Shown here: piece after piece, positions 19,800 to 28,777 of the stretch
How the letters are laid out: each line of letters opens with the position of its first letter
Numbering within the stretch: the stretch's first letter is position 1
From: Cladocopium goreaui
Lineage: Eukaryota; Sar; Dinophyceae; Suessiales; Symbiodiniaceae
Direction: 5' to 3'
Assembly: GCA_947184155.2 (NCBI GenBank)
Contig: CAMXCT020001731.1
Location: 62,001 to 126,000 of the forward strand
Length of the DNA: 64,000 nt
The notes under the pieces: model-generated
Database searches by the model: none
What the model was told of the DNA's origin: nothing
Seen by the model: only the letters and a program-made list of their open reading frames with translations
Program-made: the position numbers and the translations under genes

Positions 19800-22700
19800 T
19801 TGATGCAATTGTGCGCATGAGACTGATGATGGAGCAACAATCGAAATCCCCATCTTCTTCCGAAAGATCAGGAGCAGCTACAAGAGGAAGAAAGGACAAG
19901 CTCCCAAAGAAAGGGATTATGCCCGAAGGAAAGAGATGGAGAAGGACTAGGTTCACCGAGAAGGAGGAAGTCACCAAGAGTTTCTACAGTCAACCAGCAT
20001 TTATGTATGAAATTGGTGATCGAGAAGAAGGTGGATCTTTCCTAGTGAACGGAGTGGAAGTTCATCCTCCGGGCCAAGGCGTGAGAAATCGTCAGGAGCT
20101 TGATGCACTTGTCGAGAGAGCAGCCGAAGATTCTCCTCCAGTACTGCCAACAATCCAGGAGCTCAATGAACTGAACCCCAAGAGCGCAGACCAATTCCGA
20201 AAATGGATGGAAGAGCAACGATCCGAACATGGTACCAACTGGAACTTCCGTTATCTTCAACCGTATACCTACGGCCATGACGTTGGCGTTCTTCAAATGG
20301 CCCGACTATCTGGTGAAGAATACGTTGGAAATGGTTGGTGCAATGTCAAGAAGTACGCTGAGAATGAATGGATGGGAAGGAAATGGGACACACCTCAATG
20401 GGAAATTGATCTTTCAAAGAGGTTCAATGCCGCTCTTCGTCACTCCATTGGTTGTATCAAAGACACGAGAGGTCACTTTGGACTACCATGCGATGAAGCT
20501 GGATGGGTCAATGTTGAACACATCATGAAGTACGACCACATATGGAGAGATGGATACACCTTGGCAGGAACTTCAGAACCTGACTACAAGATCATTGTTG
20601 AAAGATGGGACATTTTCCAAAAGATCATTTTCGCTGAGTACAAGCAGAAGAGAAGGATCAGAGCACAGATCCTTGGTTTGAAAGTCACAAAAGGTGAATT
20701 GGAAAGATTCTTGAAAGCAGACAATGCATTCACGACGAGGATCAACCGCCAAAGACTGAGGATCGAGATCGGCAACGATGATCGAGAGATATGGCTTTGG
20801 CCAGTGGCGATCAGAGCACCGATGGCTCATTCCAGGATTCAAGGCGGAGTTCGAATCGACGACAGCAAAACCTCTTATTTGATGAACCCTGGTGTAGGAT
20901 ACACACTTGGAGGTGGTTTCCACTGCACGACATTTGAGTGCATAGCGCAAATCTTCAGAGAGGGCTTGCGCCCAGGAGGAGGAGGAGACCGAATCAATAC
21001 ATTTTTCGTACCATTCGCGCCATGGGATGAGAGGAGTCAATCGGTTTTGAGGTTCAGGAAGATTGAAGGTGCGGACTTGGTCTACATCTACATGTCATAT
21101 GAATCCATTGCCAAATTTGCTCCACGAGTTTCAGCAGATGGACACATCCTGGTGCAACAGACGATCCCCTTCAGTGCCTTTGATGCAGTATGGTATCATG
21201 ATTGGAGCAGCAAGGAGTACTATCGTCTGATGGTCACAAGAGGTTACGAACAACTCGTACTGTCTGTGAAGGATGCAAAGAAGATTGCAACCCTTGATCG
21301 ATTTGACAGCCTCCTCAAGAATGTTGTGCCTGATGATTCCTCGCCAGACCTGAGTGAGCTCCGCAAACTCATCGACATCAAGACAGCGCATGAAAGCTTC
21401 ACATGTCGACTTTTCCCACAACACAATGATTGGTATGATGCCATTGCATTGCTAGCACTTACTCATCGTCCGAACAAAGAAGGTCACAGACTTTGCCCTG
21501 CTTGTTTATGTGAGACTCCAGCGACATTATCGATTTGTGTATTCTGTAAGGGATACCTTGTCAGCCACGGATTCAGGAAACGTGTCGAGATCACTGTCGC
21601 CAGCATTCCGACTGCCGAACAACGTTCGCACGAGGATGACGTTAAGGAGCATGTCAAACAGACCTGGGAGAAGATCAAGATCGATCTGACAAGTGACGAT
21701 GAAGAGGATGTGGAAGTCGAACAAGACGAAGATGTCGAAATGAAAAGTCCGCAAGAAGAATCCCAACAAGACAATGACGATATGAGTCAAAAGTCGGACG
21801 TTGACGAGCTCAAATCGGAGAAGAGGGACTTCAGGAAGCGAGATGAAGTTGATGAATACCTCACAGAAGAACGTGAAAAGGCCGAGACAATAGAAGAGGA
21901 AGGAGCAGATGATGCCAACATCGACATCGGAGAGTACCATGCTGGAGAGGCAAGGAATGCCAACGTTGCATACCCCGCATGGATGAAGCGTGTAGAGTTT
22001 GGATCCAAAGTTCTACCTTCCGAACCATGTCAGATTGGCGACGCTCAACCCGACCTCATCAAGATCTTGTTGCTACAAATTGGAAACAACATACTCAGAA
22101 TTTACAGACACTTCCAACGGAATTTCTGTGACGATATTGAGTGTGGATGGCAGCAATTTCAGAGAAACCCTAGTTACAGATTGGACCTTGACCCCAGAGT
22201 TCCATACCTAGGGGAAGATGATGATGGACTTCTCATTGAGCCGACGGATGATCAGATGAGAGAGCTCTACGAGATGGTCGGCAACCCGAATGGGAAAGAC
22301 GATATGGGAGAAGAGGGCTTCACCAATGCGTATCATGGTTCCCTTATGTTCAAGAAGCTAGTCACGTACATATTGGAATGTGGATATGAATTCTCAGATT
22401 TGCAAATGATATTTAGCGATGAGAACATCCAACCACTGACAAGAGGTGACACTGCTGAAGAAGAAATGAGGAAATCTACGCTTGCCCGCAACTCTCTGGA
22501 TGCACAGTCTACATTTATTCGACGAGTGATCGCTGGGGCATATCAAGTGAATGCTGTCTATTTCTTCAGAAATGTGGATTATCAGGCTGCAGTGACACTA
22601 AACCCAGTCGACATTCTTTGTGCTTGCCGACCACAGCTCAGGCGCATCGCCGTCATGCATTTGATTCTACAGAATGGCCAACGATTGCCAGGACCATTAC

Positions 22701-23086
22701 TGAACAAGCTATGCGATGCGATTGAGGATCACAACAAAGGGAAGAAACGTGATGGACAGAGACCAAGATGGGGAGCACATATGACTGAGGCTCATGTAGC
22801 TGCAATTGCCTACATGCCTACGGCCGAGGATGTCCGCAGAACAGCGGAGGCCAAAGCAGAAGCCAAGGCAAAGGCCATGCCGAAACCCAGTGCTACTCCT
22901 GATGCAGGAACATCACACTCTGCCTCATCAACAGATGCCGGGGAATCTGCTCCATTACCAAAGCAGGCCCCAAAAGCACCTCCAAAAGCACCTCCAAAAG
23001 AACCACCACCGTGGAGAGAATGGGAAAACCGCGGAGCTGGCAGAGGGACACCTTCACATCGAGGTGGCGATTGGAATTCGAGCTAA
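19706..23086 (+). CDS. Accessory protein with zinc knuckle and Tpt1/KptA-like RNA 2'-phosphotransferase domain
   Basis: This 1126-codon frame starts with a zinc-knuckle-like C-X2-C-X3-H-X4-C (FCLGCGGNHNIDEC). Residues about 235-500 (20410-21210) follow the Tpt1/KptA order: LSK...LRH; GLPCDEAGWVNVEHIM; IRAPMAHS, aligned with RAxQGHS; GGGFHCTTFECIAQIFREGL, aligned with YHGT...I..GL; then an Arg aligned with R.HVH; and ADGHILVQQTIP near the end. Tpt1 uses NAD+ to remove a 2'-phosphate from spliced tRNA. The Arg and His positions persist, but QG, the G of HGT and HVH are changed, so activity is uncertain. An insert of about 60 residues splits the two lobes. A CxxC pair (LCPACLC ... CVFC) lies near residue 595, then acidic and Ala/Pro-rich tails. 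The start here is not ATG, so it probably continues the upstream frame. Confidence 0.75.
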   Translation: MVTDASNVRFCLGCGGNHNIDECQAQDNEAVIDAIVRMRLMMEQQSKSPSSSERSGAATRGRKDKLPKKGIMPEGKRWRRTRFTEKEEVTKSFYSQPAFMYEIGDREEGGSFLVNGVEVHPPGQGVRNRQELDALVERAAEDSPPVLPTIQELNELNPKSADQFRKWMEEQRSEHGTNWNFRYLQPYTYGHDVGVLQMARLSGEEYVGNGWCNVKKYAENEWMGRKWDTPQWEIDLSKRFNAALRHSIGCIKDTRGHFGLPCDEAGWVNVEHIMKYDHIWRDGYTLAGTSEPDYKIIVERWDIFQKIIFAEYKQKRRIRAQILGLKVTKGELERFLKADNAFTTRINRQRLRIEIGNDDREIWLWPVAIRAPMAHSRIQGGVRIDDSKTSYLMNPGVGYTLGGGFHCTTFECIAQIFREGLRPGGGGDRINTFFVPFAPWDERSQSVLRFRKIEGADLVYIYMSYESIAKFAPRVSADGHILVQQTIPFSAFDAVWYHDWSSKEYYRLMVTRGYEQLVLSVKDAKKIATLDRFDSLLKNVVPDDSSPDLSELRKLIDIKTAHESFTCRLFPQHNDWYDAIALLALTHRPNKEGHRLCPACLCETPATLSICVFCKGYLVSHGFRKRVEITVASIPTAEQRSHEDDVKEHVKQTWEKIKIDLTSDDEEDVEVEQDEDVEMKSPQEESQQDNDDMSQKSDVDELKSEKRDFRKRDEVDEYLTEEREKAETIEEEGADDANIDIGEYHAGEARNANVAYPAWMKRVEFGSKVLPSEPCQIGDAQPDLIKILLLQIGNNILRIYRHFQRNFCDDIECGWQQFQRNPSYRLDLDPRVPYLGEDDDGLLIEPTDDQMRELYEMVGNPNGKDDMGEEGFTNAYHGSLMFKKLVTYILECGYEFSDLQMIFSDENIQPLTRGDTAEEEMRKSTLARNSLDAQSTFIRRVIAGAYQVNAVYFFRNVDYQAAVTLNPVDILCACRPQLRRIAVMHLILQNGQRLPGPLLNKLCDAIEDHNKGKKRDGQRPRWGAHMTEAHVAAIAYMPTAEDVRRTAEAKAEAKAKAMPKPSATPDAGTSHSASSTDAGESAPLPKQAPKAPPKAPPKEPPPWREWENRGAGRGTPSHRGGDWNSS

Positions 23087-23583
23087 ACAGGACGCAACTA
23101 TGGATACAGAGGATGGAAATAGTGATATTTGACCTCTGCATAGGTCCTATTGCTGCGCATGTGGATCAGCAATCAATGCTCGAGATCGAACTCTTCTCTA
23201 TATCCGATGACTCTTGAGAGAAATCTGAACCGGCTAATTCACGGGAATCACATCCGAACCTTTTTTTTAGATACGATGCTATCTGAAACGTAATGCATCG
23301 TGGGTTGAATTTTGACTGCGGTCTGTGTCTCATTTCTTTGTCTTAGATGAGCAGGAGTGTAATCTCTAGCTCCACTTTCGTTTTCGTTTTCGTAGCTGAT
23401 GTCATGCATGTATGAAACCCTTTGCCGGCAACGCCGCTATGGGTGGATTTCAATGTCATGTACAGATGCTGAGTCAATTAGTTTAGACAGATGTAGACAT
23501 AGCAAGCCGCGGCGAGAACTTTCAACTCTCCATAATTAAATCAATGTAAATGCAGTAGAAGGGACTTTAAGACGGCTCTCCTG
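23087..23583 (+). other. 3' untranslated region of the retrotransposon
   Basis: About 500 bases lie between the last stop codon and the purine-tract region. No long open frame or repeat is seen. Confidence 0.7.
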
Positions 23584-23610
23584 CGCGTGACTGATCAAAT
23601 CAGTCATGCG
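23584..23610 (+). other. Hairpin next to the polypurine tract
   Basis: A 12-bp stem (11 Watson-Crick pairs and one G-T) with a CAA loop sits immediately before the G run that primes plus-strand DNA. It could mark the tract for RNase H or act in RNA packaging or 3'-end formation. Confidence 0.7.
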
Positions 23611-23617
23611 TGGGGGG
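23610..23617 (+). promoter_or_regulatory. Polypurine tract
   Basis: GTGGGGGG lies directly against the first base of the 3' LTR, the expected place for the plus-strand primer. Confidence 0.8.
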
Positions 23618-23851
23618 TGCGAATGGGAGTACGGTAAGTCTTCAATCCGTAATCCCAGTATACATAGCCATCTTTCCAAGTGCCAAAGGACCACCAAAAC
23701 CGACGGTCCTTTTGGCTCAAGACCCCGTACTGCAGATTCCAAGCAGAAAAGAGCAATGCTGAAGCTCGCCTCCGGTTGACCATTGACAAACGCGAAACAG
23801 ATCACTCAACTACGAGAACAGGGACACATCATAGGGAACGTCCGATTCACA
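23618..23851 (+). repeat. 3' LTR (234 bp)
   Basis: It is identical by eye to 4489-4722 over the full 234 bases, including the TG and CA ends and the spliced-leader-like 12-mer. Confidence 0.96.
23710..23721 (+). promoter_or_regulatory. Spliced-leader-like sequence in the 3' LTR
   Basis: TTTTGGCTCAAG again, at the same offset (92 bases) as in the 5' LTR. Confidence 0.5.
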
Positions 23852-23899
23852 TATATCATATATATCATATATCATATATCATATATATATATCATATAT
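23852..23899. repeat. (ATATATC)n microsatellite and right target-site copy
   Basis: The first five bases (TATAT) match the left target copy. The rest continues the microsatellite interrupted by the element. The next ABC exon starts 29 bases further on. Confidence 0.88.
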
Positions 23900-23927
23900 G
23901 TTGGATTGGCTTTATCTTTCTGCGGAG

Positions 23928-26900
23928 GTTGTGTACGCACCATCATTTTCGACAGCGCCTCGGAGCGCTTGCGTGCATCCATGTCCGTCCAGGCGGCAAT
24001 ATGAAAGCACCACACTCATGGGATATCGGATAAGATGTGAATGGGATTCACAACCAACCATATCAACCATGATTGTGAATGAAAAATCGTTGCTTTAGAG
24101 AAATGATCTGCAAATGTCAAGTGTTCTATTGACATGTGACATGTTTGTTTACCAGAGGGTAATAAGACAAACTCCATAATATGCAAAGCATCAGACCACA
24201 CCATCGGAAGACCTGTGGTATTTTCCCACGGCCACGTTTCCACAGGTTTTTGCCGCAAAGCTTCTGGAAGAACCCAGCCAATCACCCGAGGAGCTTTGGG
24301 TCCGAAATGTGTGATGACATAGGCAGTATAGCTCCGGTAGTATCTCCCCCATCCATATATATATAATCATATATATATATAATCATATATATATAATCAT
24401 ATATATATATAATCATACATATATATATATATAATCATATATATATATAATCATATATATATAATATCATATATATATATATACATACATAGATATAGTA
24501 TCTAGTATTTGGGCAATATCCAGTATTTCGCCAAAGCACTGCTTTGGTAAAGTCCTGGTGCAAAAAAAAGGGATCAGCATCCCGTTGCCAGGAACGAGGA
24601 TCAGTGGCTGCCATGGACAGTGATGTGGCACTCTGTTGCACACCCAGATGGGGCAGCTGATGGCAGCTGGATCTTCCATTTTTTCACCCAAAATGGCTGG
24701 CTTTGCATTGGAGATGTTTGGGAAAGGTGCTGATTTCATTCTCAAGATCCAGAATGTGGCTGGAAGCTTGGCAGTTTCTGACTTTCAGTGCCAATTTGAC
24801 AGATTTCTCCACAGCTGCTGCTGAATCAGGCCAGATTCACGTGACTCCGGCAGATTTTTTGGGAAAATCCTGTGCCAATGATGTGCCAAGCTGCCAGGTC
24901 ATCAATCGTTGGTGGCACCGTGGCCATGTTCCGCGCCTCCTGGAAATTGAGTGCTGCCGTCCACACCTCAGGGACCGGTGCTGTGGATGAAATTTGGGCC
25001 AAATTTATCCAAATTTTCATTGTTTTAGAGATGTTTAGTATCAAATCTGGATGGAATTGTAGCCGTAAACTTCAATTTTTGTTTGTGTTTTCTGGTGCGT
25101 GTTTGGTTTTTTGGGGGTTTACCACAGAACCCAATTTCATGTATGTTTTTGGGGGGATCAACGAAGCACCAAGAAATTGATGAAAGATGAATCACTCTCA
25201 GTACCAGCTTTGAAGCGAGGCGAAAACAACAACCAAAAAAGACTCTGACCATTCCAGATCCATATATATATATATACATATTATATACATATATATATAT
25301 ATACATATAATCCCAAAAACACACATTGGTTTCCTATGCCTGCAGATTCTGAGGTTTGGCCTTTGTTGGTCCTTGGAGCCCTGCACGGTGCCAGGGCTGG
25401 CGCCAAGCGATCCATGAAGTCAGCGCAAAGCTTGGCCACTTGGATCCAATGGGTTGGTCCGCCAAAGCTCGCTTTTTCCATCGTTTATCCCATTTGTCTC
25501 ATTGGGATATACATGGATATCATATATATAATTATGTGTATATATATATATAACTATATATATATTTATAGATAATATCTATCCATATGTAATTACATAT
25601 TTTCTACATGATTTTTGAGTTGAATAAACCCAACTCTATGGTTCTGAAGTGTAACCATACGCACAGCACAGCCGCGAGCCGAGGCCCAAGCCCGAGAAGA
25701 CGCATTGTCCTTTGCAGAGGAGTCGCAATGTCCTCGCGCGGGCTCAACAAAGGGAAGCAAAAATGGAAATCCCCGAAATACATGGAGGTTTATAGTGGTT
25801 TATAATGGTTTTTAGCTGGCAAAATCATCCATAATTTGGAGGATGTCGAGTCTAAAAGCCGCCAACTTTGATCATGTTCAGTGCTAAGATCTGCTGACCG
25901 TTCACCATCCTTTTCTGGCACCCAAAAGTGCCAGGAGCGCTTGCAACACTCAGATCTTGTCCGATGGTTTTGCCGGGCACCGCACTCAATCGCTCAATGT
26001 TCGCTGTCGATTGGAGATCCTTCTGATGGATTTGAACTTGTTGGATATTTGGGATATTTGGGTTTGTTGAAAGCTACGTACTCCACTTTGCAATTCTTGA
26101 ATTCGATGTAATTAACTGGTACTGATATTAGAACTTCTGGTTTTTCTGTTAAAGCACAGCGAGGCAGAGGAAGAAGCCAAAGCGTTGAAGCCTCAGACGT
26201 GCTTCGATCCAGGCACACAAAAGCATCAAAATTTGCCAACCCTGGCTCTTCAAAATCGTTGATCTAAGCATTTTTACGTAAGAAGACTCGTCACTTAAAT
26301 CCTGCTAAATTCCTGAGTATTACCCATCATTAAACACATCAGCTATACCACATCTATACCATTGCTATACCATTATAACCCAGAAATCTCATGATTTCCC
26401 ATCCATTTTCCAGCCAGGTTTCACGTAAAATGCGAGAAATCTGTGGCCGTAGCGACGAGCTCTGCGCGGAAACGGGGGGTTGCACACTTCGTTGGGCAGC
26501 TCAGGTGTTTTTTGGTTAGGGGAGGATGCTGATTTAACCATTATAAATAGGGATTTCATGGGATATTCATGGCTTATTATATATAGTTATACATATATAT
26601 ATATATATGTGTGTGTGTGTACACATATACACATTAACATATGGGAGATTGAACGACTATACAACCAATATAGGAGCTGGAGGAAGAGGTTGATTCACAG
26701 GCTGAAGGATGCCCAAGATCAGGGGTTTATCCAAGAGAGCTACCGAAATGTATGGCCATTGAAAAATTGGGTGTGGGTGTGGTTTTGAACCGCGTTGAAC
26801 CATGATCTTTTCGGGGGGATCCACTATTTTCAAACACACATAGTCACATAGTGTTTGTTGCCTTGATGGAAAAAAGATCATCCACCTTCTTTGAGAGGTG

Positions 26901-28055
26901 GAATGTTGGCCAACATCCATGTATCAGTGATCTTGAGGTAAGAATTAGACAATGGGGGATGGGAAATTCCATATGTTTTTGTGGTGACCTATTCCTTCTC
27001 CCAGTTCGTGATGTTAGGTAAATCCCTGTGTTGGCGTGCGATTTTCATGGTTCCATCAGTTCCATCCCAAGGGTTTTTGAAAACAAACAGCTTGCTTCAT
27101 TGGATGTGTTTTTTTCCCATCATTTTGGGGTCCGAAAAAAACTGCTGCTGGTGATGTTTCCCAATAATTTCACAACAAAACTGCTGCTTTTTCCAAGTCA
27201 TGGACACTTAGCCGACTTAGCCGGTGAGGTCCTCGATTGGGCATCCAAAGGAGTACTCCTGGGCCTATCATCCCTGGGCAGTCAGCTGGTGGCCCGCCGG
27301 GGCCTCAGCGGAGTTTGTTCAAGGGGGTAAAATCCCGGGGATTTAACCATCAAACAGATAGGGTTTTGATGGGTTTTGTAAGCATCAAACATATGGGAAG
27401 ATCATTGAAGAAAATGTTTGTTGGTTGATGAACATGATTTTAACCATCAAACAGATGGTTTTTAAGCACTAAAATTTGCTGATATAGTGATCTAGTGAAT
27501 AAATGTTGGTTGATGATTACAGTCATGTAATAGGGTTTTAACCATCAAAATCTGGGGAGATAGGTGGATATAATTGGATATAATGATATATAATCTGATA
27601 AATATATGGTTTCTAATCTGATATAATTGGATATATAATCTTATATATATATACTAATCATATATAATCTGATGGTTGGTTGATTAGTTTGGTGGTTTTT
27701 CTTCCCCATTGGGAATCCGGCTGCGGCAGGGGGTGAGCTCACTGCTGGTCAGCTCACATCCTACTTTTTCCACGCCACCTTTCTTGGCGCCTCGGTAAAG
27801 CCAGCCACTTTTGCAGATTTTATAGTGATATGCCTGGGATGGTTTAGGCTTTAGCTGTATGAGCTTTAGCACATCTGAGAATCTGGTTTTCGTGGGTGAA
27901 ATACATGTGAAATACATGTCATATCTTTTCATGAATTGTTGCTGAACTGCCAAGGACTGGGGCTCTATGGCTTAGTGGGATTAGTGCCCGAGATCGTGGC
28001 GGCACGAGCTGCAGCCATGCGCCTGAGCAACAGCACCAAAGCTGCAAAGGCCAAG
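23928..28055 (+). CDS. ABC transporter gene, transmembrane-domain exons
   Basis: Exons read as 23928-23992 (FDSASERLRAS, intracellular loop 1), 24246-24308 (VFAAKLLEEPSQSPEEL), 24898-24958 (SIVGGTVAMFRASWKL), 25354-25422 (VWPLLVLGALHGARAG), 25684-25729 (AQAREDALSFAEESQ), 26674-26749 (IHRLKDAQDQGFIQ), 27229-27307 (SKGVLLGLSSLGSQLVARR) and 27955-28055 (LYGLVGLVPEIVAARAAAM). The order matches TM2 to TM6 of a type IV (ABCB-like) exporter, with phases joining except where small exons are missing (about 24309-24897 and 25730-26673). The first exon joins in frame to 4201 on the other side of the retrotransposon. Donors here are both GT and GC. Substrate and membrane are unknown; a soluble N-terminal region suggests an organelle half-transporter, which is only inference. 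Confidence 0.75.
24352..24486. repeat. (ATATATAATC)n microsatellite
   Basis: AT-rich repeat with regular aatc interruptions, in the ABC intron after the exon ending 24308. Confidence 0.9.
25260..25312. repeat. (TA)n/(ATAC)n microsatellite
   Basis: TA dinucleotides with atac variants in an ABC intron; a similar tract lies at about 25500-25578, and a TA/TG tract at about 26579-26640. Confidence 0.88.
27441..27557 (+). repeat. 117-base dispersed intron repeat, copy 1
   Basis: The segment beginning taaccatcaaacagatgg recurs at 30371-30487 in another intron of the same gene with about 10 differences. Related fragments (ttaaccatcaaa) occur near 27341, 30140 and 30350. The two copies lie in the same orientation. 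Confidence 0.85.
27560..27665. repeat. AT-rich gatataat repeat
   Basis: Short units such as tggatataat and atatataatct repeat across an ABC intron. Confidence 0.75.
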
Positions 28056-28777
28056 GTCTGATTCTCAGGATGTTTCCATCTGAAAAAAAAAGCAGAGAAA
28101 CCCAATTCATGGCCATGTTCATGGCTATTTTAGGGGGTTATGAAGATGAAATAGTGGAGTTGGATGGAGTTGGATACCTTATTTTTGGATCAACCCCGAA
28201 AGGTATCAATAAATGGACCCCAATCGATGACGCCTGGGGCCTACACAAAACATGGTACTGGCGCCAATCGCGACCCTGGGAGATTTGCACCTTGGTCCAT
28301 CATTGGTATTTGCAAGAGGGGGAGCTCCTTTTTTTTTGGACCATAGGAATTCTGCATTTCAAAACGTGTTTTTTTTAATAATGTGATTCCAGAGCGCTTT
28401 CCCACCAAAGCCTCTTTTTTCTCATCTTCATCGTCTCTTGTTAGCCATCTTGACCAGGTCTTTCATGAGGTTCTTTGGGTGACTGAACCAGCCATACATG
28501 ATGGATAACATCAACGACCGTAAGAAAAGTATTCCTGTTAACGTGTCGTAGCGTAGCATCATCTCCTGTAGGAAGCTAGTGCAAACAAGAGAGAGAGACG
28601 TAGCATGTTCTAGATTTGTAGGATACCCGAAACCCCAAGAAACTAAATCCAGTAGTAAACACAAAAATAGCGTTTTCATGCGTTTTCCGCGTTTTCCTAT
28701 GGGGTCGCTAACAGCGCCGCTAGCCAAAACATGGAACAATCGAGGCGAATACCGCAGAGACTTCGACGTTGCTGCAG

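Larger units (their letters stand above)
4489..23851 (+). mobile_element. 19.4-kb Ty1/copia-type LTR retrotransposon with long accessory coding block
   Basis: The element is bounded by two 234-bp direct repeats that begin TG and end CA and appear identical. It has a candidate primer-binding site, a purine tract, a Gag-like ORF with coiled coil and zinc fingers, then protease, integrase, reverse transcriptase and RNase H in copia order. Typical copia elements are about 5 kb; here RNase H ends near 13270 and about 9.8 kb of coding sequence follows on the same strand. That block includes methyltransferase-like, zinc-ribbon-like and Tpt1-like segments. The coding sequence changes frame seven times (near 8383-8446, 8735, 9813-9832, 12470-12620, 15082, 17790-17880, 19706-19799), so this copy may not be autonomous. 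It lies in sense orientation in an intron of the ABC transporter gene. Confidence 0.95.
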
